NCBI RefSeq assembly: GCF_031755915.1
Contig: NC_083382.1
Span: 10,099,501 to 10,163,500 of the forward strand
DNA from: Ziziphus jujuba
Taxonomy: Eukaryota > Streptophyta > Magnoliopsida > Rosales > Rhamnaceae
DNA length: 64,000 bases
Reading direction: 5' to 3'
Part shown: one piece after another, positions 47,721 through 59,525 of the stretch
Layout: every line of letters starts with the position of its first letter
Position numbering within the stretch: the stretch's first letter is position 1
The notes under the pieces: generated by a model
Databases searched by the model: none
The model's input: only the letters and a program-made list of their open reading frames with translations
What the model was told of the DNA's origin: nothing
Translations under genes and position numbers: made by a program

Positions 47721-48014
47721 TAGGTGGTTGCAAGATATAGTCATATCAATTTAAATTTTCAAAATAATTTAAAGGTTCAGCTTATGATATTTTATGCGCG
47801 TACTAACTAATTTAATCAAAGGGTGCCCTTTTAAGAATAAACTATATATAGCAAAAGGGTGTGAGACAGCCATCTATAGTTTGTTTGCTTTCTAAAAGTT
47901 CATGTAATTTATAATATTGTATTCGTGATTATATTTTGGATGTTGAAAACTACCCATGTCATGATCATGGTAAATTTATTCTATTCTAAAGTATCCATTG
48001 AATAAGTTTATAAA

Positions 48015-48535
48015 GTAATTAGAAGCATATATTAGGAAAACTCTGGACCTACGGAGGGTGGGGCAGCTTTCCCCCACTGCCCTACGCCAAATCTGCCCTT
48101 TGAGAGTTGTTTGTTTTGTGTGCGGGGACGGGTGTGTTGGGGGGGAAGAAAGAACAAGGACGCGATCTGCCCTGGAGTTTGTCAACTTTTTGATTCTCGT
48201 CTTTAAAAGCCATTTTCTTAGTGGGTCTTTCAGAAACCATAATTGGAGTCATTTATATATAACTACATAATATACATAAAACTTTTGTCCATAGCCGTCT
48301 TTCCCTCTATTATATTATGAAAATTCTACAATCAGATATTTAGTTGGTAAACTCAAAGGCCTTATATATTCTTGAAGTCTTTGTTAAGTAAAGAAAAAAA
48401 AAAAAAGACAATAATTAACTAAGAAAGAAAACAACATTAGAAATTAAAAAAATAGAAAGGAGAAGAGAAAAAAGGGAAAATGCACTTTATTTATTTATTT
48501 ATTTGTTATTTAACTTTATATAAAATTAGCATCGA
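48015..48535 (+). repeat. Upstream module of the JIP23-like family (unit 2)
   Basis: Counterpart of 10,926-11,500, with an extra G-rich patch at 48,050-48,165. It ends 'tttatataaaa', the point where the inverted Helitron relic begins. Non-coding. Confidence 0.6.
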
Positions 48536-50274
48536 TTCGGTGAGATGTACAGTATATATAATTAAAATAGATGATTTTAAAAATTAATTATATTCAAATC
48601 GGATCAAATTAATTGACTATATTATTTTTATTATAATAAAAATTGAAATTAAGACGAAAATATTGTTTTGATAATTGTATGTCTGATTGATTGGGAATTA
48701 ACGATCACTTGCTTTATTACTTATTTATAAGTGAAGACCTTCAAAACTTGATAAATACACAAATATTGTTTTAATTAGTGAATGTAAATTTTTCTTAATT
48801 CATAAAATCAAGCATTGTTTCAAATTAAATTTTTTTTCATTATTTGAATTAATTTGAAAATTAATCATGTATGGTCACCACCTATCTTTTAACAAGATTA
48901 TATAAAGAAATCAATTTCATTATTGAAATTTATATATTATGATATTGAATCATAATAATTATTTTCAAATAACTAATTTTATTATGATATTGCAAATAAT
49001 TAATTTTTCTATATTAAATCCTCATAATATAATTTAATTATATTTCTTATTGTTATTATTATCTTCATTATTATTTAACCTACAAACATATTTTTACCTT
49101 ATAAAGTAATTTATTTATGGTTAGCTATATTTTATTAAGATCAAATAAGAAAATAATTTTGATTATTAAAATCTATATATTATGATATTAAAATTTCATT
49201 TATTGCATATCAATATATATATTTGTATTAGTGTATGAAATTTAATTATTAATTACTATATATAACATATTTTTATTTGACAATAAAATAAATATAATAA
49301 TCAAATAAAGATATTAATATAGCGATTATAATTTTTTTTTATTCTTTATTCTGACTATCTATTTTTTTTATTCCTAACAAGTAATTAATTAATTTTCTAT
49401 ATTAAATATTTATATTATTATTATTATTATTATTATTTACTTTGTACTTTGCAAGGTAATTTATTTATGATAATGTATATTTTACCTTTTAAGAAAATTT
49501 ATTATTTTATAATTAAGTAAATATGATAAAGTAATAAAGATATTAATATATAAATTGTACAAATAAAAAGATTTATTTCATTATTAAATATCGTACATAA
49601 AATCTTATTATTTACCAATAAAATAAATATAACAAAAAAATATAAAATATTAATATATAGATTATTTTAACTATCTTTTTAGATGTGTTTTGATTCTAAA
49701 ATTAAAAAAAAATTTATCTGAGAAAACCACTCATTATCACTGCAAAATCGATAAACTTGGAGAACTTAAAACATATTTTTATGGGAATATGAAAGGTCTA
49801 AGCTGGAAATAAGAGACTAATTTAAGAATTAGAAGAAAATACTAAAATCATTAAAGACAATTTAGACCATATATAAAGTGTGCCAAGTATAGTCAATGGA
49901 GATTACTACTTACTACCATATTGCCTGGTACCTTTTACTGTCCAATGTTGTGTTTATTGCCTTGACTACTTGATGATGACATTATTTTTATAAACATTAT
50001 GGTTATACTAATTATTCTACTTTTACATATTATATAGATTCCAATTTATAAATCTAGTTTAAATTTTGAAAAAAATATTTAAAATTAATTTCAAGCAAAC
50101 TTATTAATAACTAGAAATGCTTCTTTATTCTTTTTTTTTTATTTTTTATTTTATTTTTCAATGATCACTACAATTGGTTTGATTTATGCCATTAGGTATG
50201 TTACATGTAGTGCACCTCCATCTTTTGCTATCAAAACTAAAATGAAAAGGAAGTAAAAAATAAAAAATAAAAAC

Positions 50275-50307
<33 letters not shown>

Positions 50308-50700
50308 TCCATTATTATTTTATAACATTATAAAAATCATCCTCTAAATTTTAAAAAAAAATTCAATGTTTTATTTTCTTTTCTTTGATTAAATATTTAA
50401 TTTTTTTAAACTACTCCAAGTCTGCAATTAAATTTTTTGTTTTTTGGGAAATAAACATTTAAAAATTGTTTTAAAAAAACAATAACAAAAAACTTAGATT
50501 ATTTCTTCAAAATACCCCTGTTTTAAACACATAATCACTTTCCTACCTATGAAGCTTCAACCCAGACATGTGGAGACGCATCCTAATGTTCCTTTCAACA
50601 ACACCACGAGGAAAAGAAAACAAAAAAAAAAAAATAATAAAAAAAAATAAAAAAAAAAAACAAAAATGGTAAAACCAATCAATTTTTTCCATCAGCTAGC
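48536..50700 (-). mobile_element. Inverted, decayed copy of the 2.2 kb Helitron
   Basis: Read in reverse, it follows the element at 11,778-13,990. Matching landmarks include the 3' region (48,555-48,620), 'ggtcaccacctatc' for 'ggatggtaaccata' (48,875), the 'gtgccaagtatagt...tactgtccaatgttgtg' block (49,877-49,950), and 'ttttttccatcagctagctg' at 50,683-50,702. The 3' CTAG now reads TTAG at 48,536-48,539. The 5' ~300 bases are missing, apparently deleted together with the start of the neighbouring gene. Confidence 0.75.
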
Positions 50701-50711
50701 TGCTTTCAATT

Positions 50712-51753
50712 GAAGCCACCAGAAACTGAGCGGCCGCCGTCAGCTGTAATGGTATTTGGGCATATTCATAATGCTACCGGACAACCATGAACGTTTGCTT
50801 GCAGTCATGATTGGTGAGCCATCAAAGTGCAATAACGGCCTGATTGGAGGTTTCTGTGAGTGAGTTTTGGCATGGCACGCAGAGAACGTAAAGGGTCATA
50901 ATAAGGTAATTTTTTATTTAATTAATATTGTATTAGTTGTTCGTTAATTTTGGCAAATGCATATTTATTTCAAAAGTTTCATTATAGTCGTTGTCAGGTT
51001 TATTTTTTGTTTCGCTCTAGGTCCTTTTGCCTGTCAAACTTAAGTCAATTTATATGTTATGCGAGAACAATTTAATGGTACTCTCCACTTTTCTCCATTA
51101 TGTGAAACTCTGGGTTACCACCCAATGATAAAAAAACTTTAGTTGATTTATATATTTTCAACAACTTGACAATTTTTAACATTTTTCTGTTTACATATCA
51201 AAAAAAAAAAAAAAAAAAAATTCATTCACCAAGGCAAAACATGATATTCCTTTTTATTCATTGACTAGTAATTCTTTTTTAAAACATCTATGACTAAGAA
51301 AAATGCAGATAGATGGGGCTAAAGTAAAAATTTTCATTATTATTATTATTATTATTAGCCATTCTCATTTAACTACTCCTGGATCTGGACTGCTTATTAG
51401 CAATTCAAAAAAGACAAAAAAAAAAAAAAAAGTTAATAAATTATTATTATTATTTCATCCCAAAAGAAGTTATCTTTGGTAGTTTAATAGTTTTATAAGA
51501 ATAATATTATAAATTTACAAATTATATCTTCAACAAAAATTAAGTTGTGTTAATTGTCCAGGTCCTTACTGCGATCCAAGAACCTCAAACTGTTACACAG
51601 AAGTGGGAAGCTATTCGAGAAAAACTGGATCATTCCGGTCAGGTGCAAACTGCCTCTTCCCATGGATTCAAAGCAACCGTGTCCATTACCGATGGCGACT
51701 CCGCAATATTCGATGCGACAATTACTTTGAACCTGCCGTTTGAAAATGCATGA
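50712..51753 (+). pseudogene. JIP23-like pseudogene: broken exon 1, intact exon 2
   Basis: Exon 1 is reduced to pieces. 'ggtatttgggcatattcataatgctaccgg' corresponds to the VFGYIYNATG part of the paralogue at 14,782. A stop and a large deletion follow, then remnants up to 'ttggcatggcacgc' and a donor near 50,905. The start codon region is missing. Exon 2 (51,562-51,753) after a 'gtccag' acceptor is fully open: VLTAIQEPQTVTQKWEAIREKL, then FKATVSITDGDSAIFDATITL and a stop. Intron and 3' UTR remain close to the other copy. Deletion of the 5' part, next to the Helitron relic, explains the loss. Confidence 0.8.
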
Positions 51754-52813
51754 ACCATATATAGCATACATTTGATCGCATTTCAAAAAATGATTAATTG
51801 TAAAAATAAGGGTGTGAGATAGTCATCCATAGTGCGTGATTTTACATTTTCAGAAGGATTTCAAGGTTTACCATATGATAGTGCAATTCATCATATAGGG
51901 TGACTTTGACGGATAAAATATAGCTATAAATAATATTATATATTGTGTGTAAAAAAGAAATACAAAGCTGAGAGACTGCCATCTAAAATGTGTTTGCTTA
52001 TTTTCAAAAATAAAAATGAAGTGTATCTGCTTTCCCAACATTGTATTACTTTTTTGGGATGTATATGATTAAATAATGTTAATATTATTGTTTGTGTTAC
52101 TAAATATGGAACTGAAATATTGTATATCTACCTAGAATTAGTCTATCACTAATTCTACCTAAACCGATTTTATTAACTTATGAACAATGCGAAATGAGGC
52201 AAATGATCATGTGATCATTGAATTCAACTGTGGATCCAGGCTAAACCTGACGACAATATGTCATGTTGAAATAAGTTAAATTCATGTTAAACTTAGTCCA
52301 TCAGATATCATATGTTGAGATATAGGTAAACCCTAATTATTCATTAAATTATAAGTTAACTTGTCATTATGCGTTATATGCTATGTCGTTAAGAACATAT
52401 AAAAGTTCAAGAAAATAAATTTGAATTACATGTCAAATTATGAAATGAAACTTTCGTTCTCCCTTGCAAAATAGATATCTTTGTTTCATATTTTTAAAGA
52501 AATCATATTAGAAAAGAACAAATAAATATTTGTTTAAATAATAAACCAGACATCTTCAAAATTATAATACATGGATAATTTTAAAAATACACATTCTAAT
52601 AGATTTGAGTGGTTTGTAATTTATCAATGTGATTCACCGTTTATATCTGTTATAACTTATTGAAATTTATTTAGGAATTTAAATGAGCCAAACAAAATAT
52701 AGCTTAGCCTCGTGCTATATGGTGAAGAATGTTTATTTGATGAACAATATTCTTGATCAATAAGACAAAAAATAACATAATTTAGTTGAAGTTATACTCA
52801 TCCACAGTCATAT
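51754..52813. other. 3' flank of the JIP23-like pseudogene and AT-rich DNA
   Basis: Up to about 52,175 it matches unit 1 (16,012-16,424), which contains the preserved empty site of LTR copy a. From there to 52,813 the DNA is AT-rich without recognisable genes. Confidence 0.6.
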
Positions 52814-55089
52814 TGTCAGGACCCGTCAAAGATTCCTCACTGGAATCCTAGGCAAGCTCTGATCCCAAGGAAATCCTACCGGACATTCCAATGGAAAATC
52901 CGGCAGAATCTCCCCTAAGGATTGGACTTACCACAAATTCCCTGCATTGAAAAGACACTTCTATATATATACTGCCTTATTCCTCCACTTTACTACAATT
53001 TAATTCCACAATAATTAGCACTTCCATAAATTAAACAGGGAACTAATGCAGTATTTAATAAAATATATCCATACAGATCATCATAGGGTACAATTAAGTA
53101 TGGAAGTTATACAACAAAGGATGGAAAGAAATATTACAATAAAAACAAATGAAAAGAAAGAGAACTCCTCGAAATATGACAACAATAGAGATCAAGCTCG
53201 CTCTGGACAAACGTCTACCAATCTTTGTACCTAGGAGAACAGATTTAAAAATGTGAAATGCTAATCATCTCAGTGAGTGACCTTATCTACTATACAATTA
53301 TAATAGTAACGATAATATAGTACACTTGATTAATTAAGAATAAATAAGTAAATAAATAATAATTAATTGAAAATAATATTTTCTCTCAAAACCCTCACCA
53401 TTCACTCCGTTGGAAAAGTTTTCCTATTAAAACATTTTTGCAAAGCCCAATATTTTATGCCCCAAAAATCAAGGAATAATTAATTTAATAAAAATTTAAA
53501 TAATCTAGATACGAATAAAATATAATAAAATAAATTTAGAATACTTGCATTAAAGAAATATAACATAAAAGTGAAATTCAACATATAATTTGTAAAATTT
53601 GATTTAATAAACTAAAATAAACTGTGTCAAAAATATAATTTAAATAATTACAAATAATCATGTAAAATAAGTGGTAAAAATATATTATAAAATTCATTTT
53701 GAAATATTCAATCAATCTATATAATAAAAATATGACAAGATGCATTTTAAAAACATTGTTTTAAAATAAGTGACATAAAATATGAATAAATACATTTTAG
53801 AAAAATACTAATTGGAAATAGGTGATAAAACAAATTAAATACATTAATTTAAATGCGATTTTAGAACTTTAGGATTTGAAATTTATATTTGAAAAATAAT
53901 ACTTGACGGACCACACTATATACGAGTGATGCCCTACAATACCCAGCGTCCCGAGCACCGTCCGGCGGGAGGTTAAAGAGAGAAACTTGCATACGGTTGC
54001 TTCGGCGTACCAACAACCCTGCTGCTTAAACCGTCAACCCGGCCATGGAGGGGGGCGGTTTATGGCCAATATCAAACTTGCCTGCCCTCGATTTGATAGC
54101 AACTCACGGGAGACATTATAACTTGCGCGCTCATCCACATACACAGTACAGAACACCAGTACTATATGAGTGCGTCTAAAATAAATAACCATATTATTTT
54201 AAAAATAACAATTTTTTCAAAACTTACCGTGGGAATTATATCGCTTTTCAAATTCACATTCCCATATTTTTCTTTAATATCTCCAGCATAAATCCACCAA
54301 TAATAATATACAAATAATGTAACACCCTGTCCCAAACCACATCAGAATTCGTGCACGTTGACCGAGGTTGACCGTTGACCGAGTGGGTCAAAAGTTGACT
54401 TTTTGTTCTAGTTGAAATTTCTAGTTGACCATTGTATCGTGGCGAAGTGCATGATGCCCCGAGTTCGTAAACTAGTAGCATGTCGAAAACGGAGGTACGG
54501 TTTGAAAGTTATGGGCAAAACAAGTCGAGGTGCAAACTATCCAAAAGGTGCCAGGAGTTGACTTTTTATCGTTGTATAATTTTGTTTTGACTTTTATATG
54601 GTTGTAATGTAACACCCCGTCCAAAATCGCACCGGAATCCGTGCACGTTGATCGAGGTTGACCGTTGACCGAAGGGGGTCAAAAGTTGACGTTTTGACTC
54701 GGTGAGAATTTCGAGTTGACCAGGGTACCGTGGCGAAGTGCACGATGCCACGAGTTCGTAGACTGGTAGCATGTCGAAAACAGAGCTACGGTTTGAAAGT
54801 TATGGACAAAACAAGTTGCGGTCCAAACTGTCCAAGGGGTGCCGGAGTTGACTTTTTGTTTATGGGGAATTGAGCTTTGACTCATGCATGGTTGTGAAGT
54901 GCTCGTCGATACGAGTTCACAGACTAGCAGCACGCTCAAAACGGACATCCGGTTAAAAAGTTATGGACGTTTGAAGTTTACCGGATACCGTATTATTTTA
55001 ATATTTTTGGGTCGGTGAACAGTGAAATGCCACGTGTCAGCTTCTGATTGGTCCACGTGGCATGAACAGTGTCATGTAGGGGTTTTATT

Positions 55090-55790
55090 TGTTAAAACTC
55101 TCGGGGAAGAGAGAGAAAGAGAGAGAGGAGAGAGAAAGAGAGAGAGGAGAGAGAGAGAGAGTCACCGGCCGCCGGTAATTTTCAAACTTTCCGGCCGATT
55201 TACTGTACATGCACCGGCCAGCCAGATTGCCCACCTCATTTCCGGCAAAAACTCCAAGTTTCACGGCGAACGGCCGCCGGACGCGCCCGGATCGGACCTC
55301 CGAAGTTTGGCGGTGACTTTTTCCCCTCCACCGCCGGCCACCGCGAATCGACCCTGTTCCGGTGGATATACAGTACACGCGCCAGCTAGCCTTGATCCTC
55401 TCCTCAAGTCCGGCCGACCCACCAAAAATCACGGCCATCGGACCAACTACGCGCCGGGATCGGAGCGTTTTCCCTCGACGGGCCGGAAATCTTCAAACGG
55501 TGATTTCTCCGCTGTCCGACCTCCGTTTTGCTCACCGCCGGTCCCGTTGGGTTGCTCTCCTCAAGATCTACAAGTCTGCAAAATTTCACGACCAACGGCC
55601 ACCGAACGCGCCGCCGCCGGCGACGTTTGCCGGTGACCGCGGCGGCTCGTCGGAAAATACTGTTCCGTTTCCGCCAATTCGTGACGGTTTGGGAGAATTG
55701 TAGAGCCGAAACCCGAAAAGCTTCCCGGCGAAATTCCGACCCCGTCGGGTATGATCCTCGGAAATTAAGACCGGATCTGTGAATAGCATC
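55090..55790 (+). other. GC-rich island of LTR copy d with long open frames
   Basis: A GA-rich stretch is followed by ~600 bases rich in CCGG and CGCC. One frame stays open for about 200 codons (55,022-55,636), and other frames, also on the opposite strand, are open too, as expected for GC-rich DNA with few stops. A related frame exists in copy e (60,519-61,112), with a twice-repeated HAPA...KFHGHR...APGS-like segment. I treat it as LTR regulatory or leader sequence, not a proven gene. Confidence 0.4.
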
Positions 55791-56294
55791 ACTCGAGCTT
55801 CGATTCGGTGCACGTGCGAGTAGCGGAGTCGATCCCACGGAGGATCTTGATTGAGATACGTGCATAAGGTGAGTGACCCACCTTCAAATTAATTTTGGGA
55901 ATTTAATTGGTGAATATATTATGTGTGATTTAAATATTTGGAATTTAATTCCTATGTGCCAAATATTTATTGGATTTATTGGGGAATTATTTATGAATTT
56001 ATTGGATTTAAAAAAATGTGCATTTTACAAATTTATGCCATGTGAAATTATTTTATGGTTTTGAGGATTTTGGAATTGGTGTGGTTTTAATGGTAAATTG
56101 GGCACGATTTGATTTTTAAATATTTCAAGGAAAATATTTGGTTATGTTGGTGATTTCAAATTTTATAAAATATGCCCATGGAATATTATGAGATTTGATT
56201 ATGATATTTCGAGAAATTATTTATGCTTGGAAAAATGTGGATATTTGAATTGATGGATTTGGGAGTTGGTGGATTTGAAAATCATGGAACTTAT

Positions 56295-59214
56295 TGTCAG
56301 GACCCATCCAGAATTCCTTCCCCGGAACCCTAGACAACCCTGATCCCAGGGAAACCCTACCGAATCCTCTAATGGAAAATCCGGCAGAGCCTCCCCTAAG
56401 GGATTTACTTACCATAAACTACCTGCACTGAAAACACACTTCTAAAAACATCCCCTTATTCCTCCCACAAACTACAAATTGATTTCACAAATTGCAGCAC
56501 TCCAAAAGAAAACAGCGGCAACCCAGTGCATAAATAACAACCACACGTCCAATATAGTATATAGAGCATTATACAGATACATGCGGAATTTATAAAATGA
56601 CAGATACGGAAACAATACAAGATAGAGAGGAAAAAGGGAAGAAAAACTTCTTGAACCTTCGGCAACGAACTGAGATGTTGGGCTCGCCCCGGACAATCAA
56701 CGTCTCCAACCTGGACCTAGGGGAACGGAATTTAAGAGTGTGAGATGCTAATCATCTCAGTGAGTGACCCTATCTACTATACAATATAATACCACAGTAA
56801 TAAGTAGATAGATAATAATTATTTGGAAATAATAATTTCTCTCAAAACCCTTACAATTCTCTCAGTTGGAAAAGTTCCCCTTTTAAAACATTTTCACAAA
56901 ACCCTTGTACGTCCTTCTCAAAAACCAAGGAACCAAATAAATTAATAAACAACAAATAAACAAACAAATAAATAAACAAATAAATACCCCAAATATATAA
57001 TTAGAATATAATAAATTATAGTAAATAATTTTTGAATACCTTTGGGGTTTTAAACTTTAATTGCAATTTACACCGACAATTACACCTGACGCACCACACC
57101 ATATACCGGTGATGCCCTCCGATACCCAGCGTCCCGAGCACCGACTGGCGGGGGGTTAAAGAGAGAAACCTGCAGTGGTCACTTCGGCGTCCCGACAGTA
57201 CCGACTGCTAAAAACCATCAACCCGGCCAAGGAGGGGGGCGGCTGTGCACAACAATAACCTTGCCTGCCCACGGTCCAATGGCAACTCACGGGTGAAGTA
57301 ATAACCGTGCGCTAAACCAGATAATAACCGCGCACTACCACGTGTCCATACACCATACACCAGAACACCAATACTGTGTGAGTGCGTCTAAAAATAAACA
57401 ATAATAACCAACCGTACCGTTTTACAAAATTACCGTGGGAAGTATACCAAATTTTCACAAAACACCATCCCACATATTTTTATTCAACAACCCGGTACGA
57501 AAATATCGATAACAGATAAAACCATACATTTTCTCGTAATACGAGATTCAACAATTGAAATACCGCGGGCATAATTTATAAAATATAACCAAATATTTTC
57601 GTAAAATATTTAACCCAATTATGCCCGGAAATTATTACTTAAAATCATGTACAATTAATACCGAAATTCACTTCGCTCATGCATAGTAATAAATTAAACC
57701 ACAATAAAATAATAATCGGGAATTTCTTAATGACCCCAAAATTTCCATTTATTACCAATGGGTAAATATATATAAAATAATATTTTTTCCCGATTATATT
57801 TAAAGTACACCACATAAGCAGAAATTACAAATATCAAATTAATACCACATAAATACAATTAATTATCCCAAAAATATTTTTAAAGGTGGGTCACTCACCT
57901 GGAGCACGCAATTAACCCATGATCCACCACGGGATCAATTCTACGACTCACCGGTCCTCCTAGAACAAAATTCACAGACAGTCAAATAAATTAATATTTT
58001 AATCGGGTAAATAATACCCGGTACCCGGGGGCTTAAACACAAACTTTAACCAAAATGGTCGAATGATATACCGAATCAAAGCTCGTGGAACGAGGATCAC
58101 CAATCCGGTCTCCGTCGACCCCAATTCCGCCGGAGGTAGCCGGAATTTGGTCGGAAAGTTTCGGCCGGTGTTCACTTCCCCATATCTCGCAAACCGCTTC
58201 GAATTTCTGGGATTGGAGGCCATTTTTGGATTCAGAGGACCCAAAATAGGGGGATAGGAGGCTCAATTGGGAGTGGGCTGGCCGGAAAACACAAGAAAAG
58301 AGGAGAGAGAAAATCCGACGGCCGGCGGCTTCTCCGGCCCGATCGGCGCGCGTCCGGCGGCGGCTGGCCGTGAAACTTGGCGGCTGAGCTCGTCTCCTCC
58401 TTCCGCACATCACTGGCCGGCGCGTGTACTGTATGGGTGGCCGGAAAAAGAAAACACGGGGGAGAGAGAGACGGCCGGTGGGAGAGAAAAAAAAAAACAC
58501 TGTGTGTGTTTTGGTGCTCGGGGAAGAAGAAAGGAAAAAAGGAAAAAAAAGAAAAGAAAAAGAAAAAAGAAAGAATTGGTGTTTTCCCACGTGGGGAAAA
58601 GAAAAAGAAAAAGAAAAAGAAAAAAGAAAAGAAAAGGAAAAGGAAAAGAAATAAATAAAATAATTAAATAATTAAACAAAAATATTATTATTTAAAATAA
58701 TAATAAAAATAATTTGATTTTACACATGGCTGACATGTGGCATTTCACCATGGTGACACATGGCCACCTTCATTAAGTCACACGTGGCACATCGTTATGC
58801 GTGTAAAAATAATATTAAAATAATACAGTATTTGAAAAACTTTACAGGTCCATAACTTTCAAACCACATGCCCAAATCGGACGTGCCGCTAGTCTACGGA
58901 CTCGTATCGACGAGCACTTTACAACCATGCGTGAGTCAACGCTCAACCTTGCATGAATAAAAAGTCAACTCCGGCACCCCTTGGACAGTTTGGACCTCAA
59001 CTTGTTTTGCTCAAAACTTTCAAACCGTAGCTCCGATTTCAACGTGCTACCAGTCTACGAACTCGTGCCAGCATGTACTCCGTAACGGTACCTCAGTCAA
59101 CCTAGAATTCCAACCGGATCAAAAAATCAACTTTTGACCCTTCGATCAACGGTCAACGGTCAACCTCGGTCAACGTGCAAAAATTTCCGACATGGTTCGG
59201 GACGGGGTGTTACA
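56295..59214 (+). mobile_element. LTR-family copy 'c', innermost, TSD CTTAT
   Basis: It starts TGTCAGGACCCATCC and ends GGGACGGGGTGTTACA, with CTTAT on both sides (56,290-56,294 and 59,215-59,219). It is 2,920 bp, in the opposite orientation to its host copy d. It includes the hairpin region (56,742-56,762), the GC-rich island (58,080-58,480), a long purine tract (58,515-58,655) and the closing block near 58,840-59,214. It is the youngest insertion of the nest by position. No internal genes. Confidence 0.9.
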
Positions 59215-59384
59215 CTTATGGTATTGATTATAAAGAAATTACGGAGAATTTCCGGGTTCAAGCGGATGGACTATGCCCGCTATGTTTATGCAAAATGTGA
59301 AATTTGTTATATAATTTAAAATTGTGAAATTTATGATTTTTAGATGCACCGTGCACGTACTGGTGTTCTATTTATATGTGATAT

Positions 59385-59525
59385 GGTTAGTGTGCACACA
59401 GTTGTGATTAGCGCGCAGGTGGGTGTGATTAGCGCGCAGGTGATGTGATTAGCGCACAGGTGGGTGTGATTAGCGCGCAGGTGATGTGATTAGCGCGCAG
59501 GTGGGTGTGAGTAGCGCGCGGTTGA
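59385..59525. repeat. CpG-rich minisatellite, ~20-21 bp units
   Basis: About six units of 'gtgattagcgcgcaggtg' alternate with a 'ggt' or 'at' tail. Related but shorter stretches occur in copy e (62,130-62,190). It stands out against the AT-rich surroundings. Confidence 0.85.

Noticed and set aside
58267..58679. Lys/Arg/Glu-rich or Phe/Leu-rich frames in LTR copy c
   Set aside because: They arise from a purine-rich tract read in several frames, with no conserved protein features.
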